64,000 nt of DNA, from contig NZ_FNRV01000001.1 of NCBI RefSeq assembly GCF_900105115.1, positions 2,837,501 through 2,901,500 of the forward strand. Direction: 5' to 3'. Numbering within the stretch: position 1 is the stretch's first letter; every line of letters begins with the position of its first letter. The notes beneath the pieces are model-generated. The model did no database searches, was not told where the DNA came from, and saw only the letters and a program-made list of their open reading frames with translations. This document shows positions 36,712 through 47,500 of this stretch, one piece after another. The DNA comes from Pseudomonas mohnii. GTDB taxonomy: Bacteria > Pseudomonadota > Gammaproteobacteria > Pseudomonadales > Pseudomonadaceae. A program made the position numbers and the translations under genes.

Positions 36712-37171
36712 CGATCACCACCTCACTGATACCGTCGCTGGACAGGCTCAACCAGTCCCTGCCACGGGTCTCGAACGTCAGGGTGAAGGTGCTGGTTTCA
36801 TCGCTGCTGAGCATCAGCAATTGCGGAGGGCCTTCGTCGGCGCCGAGGCTCACGGAATAACCGTCGTGTTTCAGGCGCAGGCGCAGATGGTCGGGCCATC
36901 GATGAAACGACGACACGGGTTCCCAGCCGCGCACACCGAGCCGCATCGCCCGGTAGCCGTCGGTACTCAGGCGCACACCATGCTCCTGGCTTTCGAGCAC
37001 CGCCTGCTGGCGTAGCTGTCCAATCATGCCCGCGAGCGCAACCGCTTCCTGCCTGGCCTGACGCGCCGGGTTCATGCCGGTGGCGAAACTCACCATGCCC
37101 ACCAGCACGCCGATTAACACGATCACGATCATTAATTCCAGCAAGGTAAACCCCCTGCAGCGACTTGGCAT
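36704..37171 (-). CDS. gspH: Type II secretion minor pseudopilin GspH
   Basis: A 155-residue pseudopilin: MPSRCRGFTLLELMIVIVLI has a short leader, Gly-Phe cleavage and Glu5. The beta-rich domain (LLMLSSDETSTFTLTFET) fits GspH, which joins the tip complex to the GspG fibre. It begins three bases after gspG ends. Confidence 0.86.
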   Translation of the reverse strand: MPSRCRGFTLLELMIVIVLIGVLVGMVSFATGMNPARQARQEAVALAGMIGQLRQQAVLESQEHGVRLSTDGYRAMRLGVRGWEPVSSFHRWPDHLRLRLKHDGYSVSLGADEGPPQLLMLSSDETSTFTLTFETRGRDWLSLSSDGISEVVIDG

Positions 37172-37174
37172 GGT

Positions 37175-37630
37175 TCAACCACCCCAGTTGCCGATGTCAG
37201 CCGCGTGCCCTTCGCCACCGACCACGCCGTCGGAACCCAGGGAGTACAAGTCATAGCCGCCATTGGCCGATTTCACGCCCGGGTTGAGGTACTGATAGGG
37301 CGTGCTCCACGGATCGACGGGCAGACTTTTCAAGTAGCCCTGAGGGTTCCAGTTTCGTGCCGCCGGCTGCCCGGACGGACGCTTGACCAAGGCCTCCAGG
37401 CCCTGCTGGGTCGAGGGGTACTGGAAGTTGTCGAGGCGATACATTTCCAGGGCCGTGGCAATGGCCTGGATATCGACTTTGGCGGCGGTGACTTTGGCCT
37501 GGTCGGGGCGGCTCATGAACTGCGGCACCACGATGGCCCCGAGAATGCCGATGATGACCACCACCACCATGATTTCGATCAGGGTAAAACCGCGCTGGGA
37601 TGTTCTGCGATGTAGGGCGTTCAAGGTCAA
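37175..37630 (-). CDS. gspG: Type II secretion major pseudopilin GspG
   Basis: A 151-residue major pseudopilin: SQRGFTLIEIMVVVVIIGIL leader and Glu5, then the classic GspG body (ALEMYRLDNFQYPSTQQGLE, then PVDPWSTPYQYLNPG with the calcium-binding loop near GSDGVVGGEG). It polymerises into the pseudopilus piston that pushes substrates through the secretin. Needs a prepilin peptidase; none is in the window, so PilD elsewhere must process it. Overlaps gspF by four bases. Confidence 0.93.
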   Translation of the reverse strand: MTLNALHRRTSQRGFTLIEIMVVVVIIGILGAIVVPQFMSRPDQAKVTAAKVDIQAIATALEMYRLDNFQYPSTQQGLEALVKRPSGQPAARNWNPQGYLKSLPVDPWSTPYQYLNPGVKSANGGYDLYSLGSDGVVGGEGHAADIGNWGG

Positions 37631-38835
37631 TTCACCAATTGGTTGAGGCTGAGAATCGGGAGCAAGATGGCCAGCACAATGAGCAGCACGACGCCACCCA
37701 TCAGCACGAGCATGGCCGGTTCGAACAGGCTGACCACCAGGGCGATGCGCGCCGCCAGGCTGCTTTCCTGTTGTTCGGCGGCGCGGGCCAGCATGCGGTC
37801 GAGTTCGCCGGCCCGTTCGCCACTGGCGATCATGTGCAGCATCATCGGCGGGATGTCGCCGCTCTGTTCCAGGCCACGGGTCAGAGTCCCGCCTTCGCGG
37901 ACCGAGCGGGCCACGTCGGCCATGCGTGCGCGAATAGTCAGGTTGCCGATGACGGCGGCGGCGATTTCCAGGGCGTCGACCAGCGGCACCGCACTTTTGC
38001 CGAGGATGGCCAGGGTGCTGGCGAACCGCGCGGCCTCCATCGCCCGCAGCACTTCGCCGATCACCGGCAGGTTCAGCATCAGGCGATGCCAGCGCAGCCG
38101 CCAGACTGGCTGACGCAGGCTCCAGCGCCAGACACCCACCACCATCGCGATCACGCCGAGCAACATCAGGCCATGGCTGCGCAGTCCGTCACTGGCACTG
38201 ATCAGCGCTCGGGTCAGCCACGGCAGTGCCTGACCGCTGTCGACAAAAATCTTCACCACGTCCGGCACCACGTAACCGAGCAGAAAACCGACGATCACCA
38301 CGCTGGCCAGCATCAGAATCGCCGGGTAGACCAAGGCCATCTGGATCTTTTGCCGCGAGGCCTGACGCGCCTGGGTATACGCAGCCAGTTGCTCCAGCAC
38401 ATGGCCCAGATGACCGGAGCGCTCACCCGCGGCGACCGTGGCGCGGAACAGTTCGGGGAAGGCCTTGGGGAACCGGGCCAAGGCCGTGGCCAGCGCATGG
38501 CCCTCCATCACTCGGCTTCTGACGGCCGATATCAGGCTGGCAACCCGACGTTTGGCACTCTGTTTGGCCACTGCATCGAGGGCTTCCTCCAGCGGCAGAC
38601 CGGCCTGGACCAAGGTAGACAGCTGCAGTGTCAGCAATGCCAGATCGGCGGCACTCAAACGACCGGTACCAAACGAGGTCTTGGTGCCGGCAGTCACCCG
38701 GATCTCGCTCACGTCACGGGGCCACAAGCCGCGCTCGCGTAACAGCTGCCGGGCATGTCGAGGGCTGTCAGCCTCAAGCCGGCCTTTGCAGCGGCGGCCC
38801 TGGGCGTCGTCGGCGCGGTAGTCGAATGTCGGCAT
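37627..38835 (-). CDS. gspF: Type II secretion inner-membrane platform protein GspF
   Basis: A 402-residue polytopic protein with two homologous cytoplasmic domains and three membrane helices (near 170, 220 and 375). LVQAGLPLEEALDAV and GERSGHLGHVLEQLA, repeated in the second half as GERAGELDRMLARAA, are family hallmarks. It couples the ATPase GspE to pseudopilin assembly. It lies three bases after gspE. Confidence 0.92.
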   Translation of the reverse strand: MPTFDYRADDAQGRRCKGRLEADSPRHARQLLRERGLWPRDVSEIRVTAGTKTSFGTGRLSAADLALLTLQLSTLVQAGLPLEEALDAVAKQSAKRRVASLISAVRSRVMEGHALATALARFPKAFPELFRATVAAGERSGHLGHVLEQLAAYTQARQASRQKIQMALVYPAILMLASVVIVGFLLGYVVPDVVKIFVDSGQALPWLTRALISASDGLRSHGLMLLGVIAMVVGVWRWSLRQPVWRLRWHRLMLNLPVIGEVLRAMEAARFASTLAILGKSAVPLVDALEIAAAVIGNLTIRARMADVARSVREGGTLTRGLEQSGDIPPMMLHMIASGERAGELDRMLARAAEQQESSLAARIALVVSLFEPAMLVLMGGVVLLIVLAILLPILSLNQLVN

Positions 38836-38838
38836 GCC

Positions 38839-40316
<1,478 letters not shown>

Positions 40317-40320
<4 letters not shown>

Positions 40321-42242
40321 GGCGCACTCGTCGCTGGCTTGCGCAGATCGAACAGCGGCGCATCGGAACCCGGTTCGAACAACTGACGCGCATCGGCGGG
40401 CAGCAGCAACGAGTTGTTGCCCCGCGCCCCGCTCTGACTCAAGTCATGCAGCGCGTTGTAACGCTGCCGGCTGACCTCGACCAGGTCTTCCTTGCTGCGC
40501 ACGATGGTCGGCCGCAAGAACACCATCAGGTTGCTTTTGGTCTGGGTATCGCGGTTCCAGCGAAACAGCGCGCCGAGGTAGGGAATGTCGCGCAGCAGCG
40601 GCACACCGCTTTTCTGGGTGCGCACGCTGTCGCGGATCAGGCCGCCAATCACGATGATTTCGCCGTCGTCGGCGAGGATGGTGCTCTTGAGCGCTCGTTT
40701 GTTGGTGATCAGGTCCGAAGAGTCGATGCCCGATATCGAGGGCGCGATGTCCGAGACTTCCTGCTCGACCTCCAGGCGCAAGGTCGAGCCTTCATTGATG
40801 TACGGCTTGATCTTCAGGCTGATGCCCACGTCCTTGCGCTCGACCGTGGTGAACGGGTTATCCGCGCCGCTGCTGTTGGTGGCGTAGGAACCGGTTTTGA
40901 ACGGCACGTTCTGGCCGACGATGATTTCCGCTTCCTGGTTGTCCAGCGTCAACAGGCTCGGCGTGGACAGCAGGTTGCTGCGGGTGTTGCTGGCCAGCGC
41001 CGAAATCAATGCGCCGAAACGGTCGCTTCCCAGACGCAACAGCGCACCTTCGGGCGCCGATTTTTTCTCGTCGAACGTCAGGCCGCCGACAATGGGAATG
41101 TCGGTGCCGGGGAAGTTGATGAAGCCTTTGGCGTCACCGGTGTTCAGGCCCCACTGCACACCCACGGCTTCGGCGATGTCGCCGGAAATTTCGACGATGG
41201 CCGCATGGATCAACACCTGCGCTCGCGGCTGATCCAACTGACGCACGATGCTTTCGATGGTCCTGACCTGCGCTGGCTCGGCGATCAGCACCAACGCGTT
41301 CTGGCTTTCATCGGCCTTGATCATGAATGTCGCACCGGAGGCCGTTTCCTTGCTGCCGCTCAGGGTCGGTGCAGCTTTGCGGCCCTGGCCCATGGTTTCC
41401 AGAATCTCCGCCAATTGCCTGGCATCGCTGTGGCGCAGGCGGATCACCCGGGCGTTGTCAGGCAACTCGGTGGCAGGGATGTCGAGACGACGGGCCAGGC
41501 CGGCCAAGCGTTGGCGGACGGCGGCCGGGCCAATGAGAATCAGACGATTGGTTCGGGTATCCGCCAGCACCTGGATTGGCGTATCGGCAGTCCGTTTGCC
41601 CAGAGAGGCCTCCATCACCGGAGCCACGTCGCTGGCCTGGGCATGACGCAGTTGAACCACCGCATGCAGGCTGTTCTTTCCGGCATCCAGTTGCCGCACC
41701 ACTTGGGTAATTCGTTGCACATTGGCGGTCGTGTCCGTGATCACCAGCGCATTGGCCGACGCCGAAGGCCCGACATAGCCGTTGACCGACACCAAAGGCC
41801 GGACCAGACCGGCAATATCGTTGGCGCTGCTGGTGTTGAGCTCAATGACCCGGGTGACGAATTGCGAGGCCGTGGCATTTTGCGCCGAGCCGCTGGCGCG
41901 GGTCTTGGCGTCGGTCACAGGCGTGATCAGGATCCGGTCACCCTCGTCGATCACCGTGAAGTTGTGGGCATCCAACACGGCGTAAAACAGCCGGCGAACG
42001 CCCTCACGGTCGAGGGCCTGCCGGGACATCACCGTGATACGCCCGGAAACCCTGGGATCAAGCACCACGGTGGTGCCGAGAATGGAGGAGATCTCTTCGA
42101 CGATGTCGCGCAGCTCGGCGTTGTTCATCGCCAACTGCCACTTTTCTTCCGCGGCCTGAAGTGCGCCGGGAAGAGGCACGATCGCCAGGACGACAATGAG
42201 AAACATGGAACGCAAGGCTTGCGCGCCAGTGAAGCTGTTCAT
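40317..42242 (-). CDS. gspD: Type II secretion outer-membrane secretin GspD
   Basis: A 641-residue secretin with a signal peptide ending near LQA-A, the N0 domain (WQLAMNNAELRDIVEEISSI), N1-N3 KH-like repeats (about 120-340), and the secretin barrel (VGQNVPFKTGSYAT, then ILADDGEIIVIGGLIRDSV). It forms the outer-membrane channel for folded exoproteins. No pilotin gene is visible here. The ATG at 42242 is chosen because the upstream extension is uncharged and lies in gspC. It starts nine bases after the gspC stop. Confidence 0.94.
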
Positions 42243-42250
42243 GGGTTTGA

Positions 42251-42781
42251 TCACTCTGACGGCCCGATAATCGGGCGTAGATAACGCGTAGAAATAACGG
42301 GAGGTCGTGCATCGACGGGGGATTCGACTGGGCGCAGGAAACGCGCGACAGGTGGTTGCAGCGTCAATCGCTCCTCTCGTCCCTTGTTCCACAACACCAC
42401 TTGATTGGCCTCGACGCGGCGCAGAACACTGCCACCGGGCAGGCGCTCGCCCACTTGATACATGCGCGAGCCTTGGGCATCGGTCAGCAAGGCACGGGAT
42501 AAACCGCTGCTGACGACAAAGCTCGCTTGCAAGGTCAGCGGTTCGGCACTGGCAAGCAGCGCGGTTTGTGTCGTCAGGCCAAGCACGGTGGCCACTGCCG
42601 TGGCATCGAGAGCGTCACGGAGGGTGGCGGGGGCAGCCGTTACAGTGGTCACTGTCAGGGGGGGCCGAACGAAGAATTCACGAAAGCGCCACTCCTGCCA
42701 CGCCAGAAACACGCTGTAGCCCACCGGCAAAAGCAGCAGGCCAACGTTGCGCAGGCGTAAGCCGAAACGGGTAACCGTCAT
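42251..42781 (-). CDS. gspC: Type II secretion protein GspC (short form)
   Basis: A 176-residue inner-membrane protein: one helix (VGLLLLPVGYSVFLAW) and the homology region that contacts the GspD N0 domain (TAVATVLGLTTQTALLA, then GSRMYQVGERLPGGSVLRRV and LTLQPPV). It ends soon after this region, without the PDZ or coiled-coil domain seen in many GspC proteins, so substrate selection may reside elsewhere. The ATG at 42781 is used; a GTG at 42796 would add five residues. First gene of the secretion operon. Confidence 0.82.
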   Translation of the reverse strand: MTVTRFGLRLRNVGLLLLPVGYSVFLAWQEWRFREFFVRPPLTVTTVTAAPATLRDALDATAVATVLGLTTQTALLASAEPLTLQASFVVSSGLSRALLTDAQGSRMYQVGERLPGGSVLRRVEANQVVLWNKGREERLTLQPPVARFLRPVESPVDARPPVISTRYLRPIIGPSE

Positions 42782-42833
42782 CAGTGAAAACGTCACGACT
42801 GGTTCACTTGATTATCCAACAGAAGAGTTCGCC

Positions 42834-42862
42834 TTCAGACGACCCTCAAGAGGTCGCCTGAA
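42834..42862 (-). other. Hairpin between the LPMO and gspC genes
   Basis: TTCAG-A-CGACC (42834-42844) pairs with GGTCG-C-CTGAA (42852-42862), with one mismatch and a 7-base loop. No T-run follows on the minus strand, so partial termination or RNA stabilisation between cargo and machine genes is more likely than a full stop. Confidence 0.5.
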
Positions 42863-42877
42863 GTACTGCGGCGGGAC

Positions 42878-44344
42878 TTAGAGCTTGTTCCACGCCATGT
42901 GCCAGTGCGCACCGACACCCGGCTCAAAGCCAGTGGCGGTCGGGCTGTATTGCTTGCAGTAGCCCGACTCCGGGAACGGCTTGCATTCAAAGACTTCGTT
43001 GGTCTTTGGCTGCAACACTTTGGTGCCGGCGGTGTAGTCGCTGATGCCTTCCGGGAACACGAAGTCATAGTCGGCACCGGCGCCATCACCGGTCAGTTGG
43101 GTGGCCTGGGTGTCCTGGCGAGTAGTGCGGCCATCCAGGGTGGTGCCCACCAGCGTCAGGGTGTGTTTGCCCGGGTTGCTGCGCACATCCAGAGTCAGCG
43201 ATGTCGAGCCGCTGTCGACCTGTGCCGAGGTGGAACCGACCAGCTTGTTGTGCTCGTCGTGCAGGGTCGCTTCGACGTTCATCTTGCGGTTGGCAATCAT
43301 GCTGAACTCGACCTTGGCCTGGCCTTTGTCCAGAACGTATTCCGGTTGCTGGGACGCCACCGCCATGCGCGCGGCAGCGTCTTCCCTCATGTCCAGCTGC
43401 ACTTCGTAGCGGATTACACCGCTTTCTTTTTGCGCATACAGGCTGTTGTTGCCCTTGACCGGCTCAATGGTTCCGTTTTCATCGCGAACGCCTGCCCGGA
43501 CCAGGGTGTGAGCCTTGTTGATGGCTTCGGCCAGCTTGAACGACCAATTGTTTGGCGAACCGTCTTCAGCGTTGTCGATGGAGATTTCAACGCTGTAGTT
43601 CGAGCTCTCGCCATTGGCGGAGAAGGCACGGGCCTTGACCTTGTCACCTACCAGCAAGGCGGTCGAAGGCGCGATGCCGCCCACGGAAGACCAGCCGCCC
43701 GGCAACTCAGGCTCGGCAATGACGTTCACGTCCGCCGCGTTGTAAAACGCCGCATCGGTATCACCGACGGTCCAGATCGCCAGAATCACGTGGTGACCGT
43801 TTTTGTCCGCGGGGATGTTGCAGTTGTGCTTGGCGCCGGACTCCGGCTTCTGATTGCCGCCGTCGATGGTGCAGAACGGCGTGCTTTCGAAGGTGGCGCG
43901 TTTCAGCGCTTCGTTCGGGTTCCAGTTGTTGCGGGTAATGAAGTATTCATGCTTGGTGGCCGGGTGCACAGCCGTGTAGCGCCATTGGAAATCGATGTTG
44001 CGGTCCTTGATTTCCGTCAGGTGCCAACGCGTGGCGGACTGAGCGTCCAGGGCGGAGAACAGCGAGTGACCACCACTCGGGATCTTGCCGTCGACCGGTC
44101 CTTGCAGAGGCGCACCACCCACGCCGGCCGGAAAGCCCTTGAAGGTTTCGCCGACGCTTTGTGGTTCGTATTGCGCGCCGCCACAGTTGGTGTTCAAGCC
44201 TTTCTGGCAAGCCAGTGCGCGCGAAGGCGGTACTTCCAGGTAGCCGTGAGCGGAAGCACTTTGGGATGCCAACATTGCCGATAACAGGATCATTGAGGAG
44301 GTGCAGGCAGCGAACGCACTTCCCTTATAAGACGTATTTTTCAT
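42878..44344 (-). CDS. Chitin-active lytic polysaccharide monooxygenase (AA10, GbpA/CbpD-like)
   Basis: A 488-residue secreted protein. A signal peptide ending SASA exposes His33 as the mature N-terminus (HGYLEVPPSRALACQKG), which with His127 (WRYTAVHPATKHEYF) forms the copper histidine brace of AA10 enzymes that oxidatively cut chitin. A GbpA-like middle module follows, and the end (VFECKPFPESGYCKQYSPTA, then HWHMAWNKL) resembles a CBM73 chitin-binding module. CbpD of P. aeruginosa, the closest relative I recall, is a type II secretion substrate. Encoded directly upstream of gspC on the same strand. ATG at 44344; a TTG at 44347 would add one residue. Confidence 0.9.
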   Translation of the reverse strand: MKNTSYKGSAFAACTSSMILLSAMLASQSASAHGYLEVPPSRALACQKGLNTNCGGAQYEPQSVGETFKGFPAGVGGAPLQGPVDGKIPSGGHSLFSALDAQSATRWHLTEIKDRNIDFQWRYTAVHPATKHEYFITRNNWNPNEALKRATFESTPFCTIDGGNQKPESGAKHNCNIPADKNGHHVILAIWTVGDTDAAFYNAADVNVIAEPELPGGWSSVGGIAPSTALLVGDKVKARAFSANGESSNYSVEISIDNAEDGSPNNWSFKLAEAINKAHTLVRAGVRDENGTIEPVKGNNSLYAQKESGVIRYEVQLDMREDAAARMAVASQQPEYVLDKGQAKVEFSMIANRKMNVEATLHDEHNKLVGSTSAQVDSGSTSLTLDVRSNPGKHTLTLVGTTLDGRTTRQDTQATQLTGDGAGADYDFVFPEGISDYTAGTKVLQPKTNEVFECKPFPESGYCKQYSPTATGFEPGVGAHWHMAWNKL

Positions 44345-44584
44345 CAAATGAATTCCAGACTACTTATCGAAGATCAAGACGCGCAGAACGGGCGCCAATG
44401 TTTGCGACATTGCTCAGCGAGGGGCTGCGCAAGGGTCCGAAACCTTACTTGGATAAATTCGTTTGCTATGTAGGGAAAATCTCTGCTTACCGCAGGATCA
44501 GTCTCTATGCGCCTACATCCGACAAGAAATGAAAAACTTCTTACAAGAAGCTCCCTCTCGACTAAACACGAAGTTGAAAGGCAT
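44345..44584 (-). promoter_or_regulatory. Upstream region of the LPMO gene
   Basis: This non-coding stretch is A+T-rich compared with its surroundings. The palindrome CTTCTTACAAGAAG lies at 44537-44550, about 195 bases from the start codon, and could be an operator. I see no convincing -35/-10 pair. Confidence 0.3.
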
Positions 44585-44620
44585 AAAAAAAGCCTGTCCG
44601 GCACCAGGCCGAACAGGCTT
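44585..44620 (-). terminator. Rho-independent terminator after hemE
   Basis: On the minus strand AAGCCTGTTCGGC (44620-44608) pairs with GCCGGACAGGCTT (44602-44590) with a 5-base loop, followed by a run of T (complement of the A-run 44585-44591). It ends hemE and separates it from the LPMO/type II secretion genes. Confidence 0.9.
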
Positions 44621-44639
44621 CTGATCATTGCAGAATCCG

Positions 44640-45707
44640 TTACTCGTGATACTGCGCCGACAACTCATGCACCGCGCGCAGGAAGGCGCCAGCGTGTTCC
44701 GGATCGACTTCCGGCGTGATGCCGTGACCGAGGTTGAACACGTGACCACTGCCTTTGCCGTAGCTGGCGAGAATGCGCCCGACTTCGGTGCGAATCGCTT
44801 CTGGCTTGGCATAGAGCACGGTCGGGTCCATGTTGCCCTGCAGTGCGACTTTGCTGCCGACACGCTCACGGGCGTTGCCGATGTCACATGTCCAGTCCAG
44901 GCCCAGTGCATCAGCACCGGCGTCGGCGATGCTTTCCAGCCACAGGCCGCCGTTCTTGGTGAACAGGATCACCGGCACCTTGCGACCTTCGTGCTCGCGG
45001 ATCAGGCCGCTGACGATTTTGCGCATGTAGGCCAGGGAGAACTCCTGATAAGCCGCCGCCGACAGGTTGCCGCCCCAGGTGTCGAAGATCTGCACCGCTT
45101 GCGCACCGGCCATGATCTGGCCGTTGAGGTAGCTGGTGACCGACTGCGCGAGCTTGTCCAGCAGCAGGTGCATGGCTTGCGGGTTGTCGTAGAGCATGGC
45201 TTTGGTCTTGCGGAAGTCTTTCGACGAGCCGCCTTCGACCATGTAGGTGGCCAGGGTCCACGGGCTGCCGGAGAAGCCGATCAGCGGCACTCGGCCGTTC
45301 AGTTCGCGGCGGATGGTGCTGACCGCGTCCATCACGTAGCCGAGGTCTTTCTGCGGATCGGGAATCGGTAAGGCTTCGATGTCGGCCAGGGTGCTGACGA
45401 CTTTCTTGAAGCGTGGACCTTCGCCGGTTTCGAAGTACAGGCCTTGGCCCATGGCATCGGGAATGGTCAGGATGTCGGAAAAGAGGATCGCCGCATCCAG
45501 TTGTGGATAACGGTCGAGCGGCTGCATCGTGACTTCGCAAGCGAACGACGGGTTCATGCACAGGCTCATGAAATCGCCGGCCTTGGCTCGGCTGGCGCGG
45601 TATTCCGGCAGGTAGCGACCGGCCTGACGCATCATCCACACGGGAGTGACGTCTACGGGTTGCTTGAGCAGGGCGCGCAGGAAACGGTCGTTCTTCAGGG
45701 CAGTCAT
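44640..45707 (-). CDS. hemE: Uroporphyrinogen decarboxylase HemE
   Basis: A 355-residue heme-pathway enzyme that removes four carboxyl groups from uroporphyrinogen III to give coproporphyrinogen [19 protein letters not shown] is the family signature near the N-terminus, with conserved Arg and Asp residues ([16 protein letters not shown]), and [19 protein letters not shown]. Length is typical. It corresponds to PA5034 beside gltD/gltB in my recollection, anchoring the right edge of the accessory type II secretion insert. Confidence 0.96.
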   Translation of the reverse strand: MTALKNDRFLRALLKQPVDVTPVWMMRQAGRYLPEYRASRAKAGDFMSLCMNPSFACEVTMQPLDRYPQLDAAILFSDILTIPDAMGQGLYFETGEGPRFKKVVSTLADIEALPIPDPQKDLGYVMDAVSTIRRELNGRVPLIGFSGSPWTLATYMVEGGSSKDFRKTKAMLYDNPQAMHLLLDKLAQSVTSYLNGQIMAGAQAVQIFDTWGGNLSAAAYQEFSLAYMRKIVSGLIREHEGRKVPVILFTKNGGLWLESIADAGADALGLDWTCDIGNARERVGSKVALQGNMDPTVLYAKPEAIRTEVGRILASYGKGSGHVFNLGHGITPEVDPEHAGAFLRAVHELSAQYHE

Positions 45708-45837
45708 GTCGGCATCCGGAAAAAAAGTGCGGGCATTTTCTCAGAGCCGGGCGCAAAAGGCACGGATGCAGGTCAGCCTTTTGTCTATCGGGTCAATTTG
45801 TCGCGGTGAAATGCAGGTTTTGTAGCAGCACAAAACA

Positions 45838-45926
45838 CTGTGGGAGCTGGCTTGCCGGCGATGCAGACACCTCGGTTTGTCAGGTAGACCGAGGTGCTGC
45901 TATCGCTGGCAAGCCAGCTCCCACAG
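45838..45926. repeat. REPIN of a different subtype (GGCTTGCC core)
   Basis: CTGTGGGAGCTGGCTTGCCG (from 45838) and GGCAAGCCAGCTCCCACAG (ending 45926) flank a stem, ACCTCGGT/ACCGAGGT. The core sequence GCTGGCTTGCC differs from the GAGCxxGCTCGC core of the other REPINs, so a second REP family is present. It lies between hemE and gltD. Confidence 0.88.
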
Positions 45927-45955
45927 GTATTGCGTTGCAGCCAGTTGGACGCGGA

Positions 45956-47386
<1,431 letters not shown>

Positions 47387-47395
47387 TTACACGAC

Positions 47396-47493
47396 AGCTT
47401 CAAGCTACAAGCTTCAAGCTGCAAGACAATCACGGTGGCAGGCACAACGCGCACTGCTGTTAACTTGCGGCTTGAAGCTTGCCGCTTGCTGCT
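47396..47493. repeat. Large imperfect inverted repeat between gltB and gltD
   Basis: The 30-base arms at 47396-47425 and 47464-47493 match at 25 of 30 positions when one is reversed. Both consist of tandem AGCTTGAAGC-like units (GCTTCAAGCT on one side, GGCTTGAAGCTTG on the other). It fills the gltB-gltD gap and would form a long RNA stem in the shared transcript. Confidence 0.75.
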
Positions 47494-47500
47494 GCGTCGT

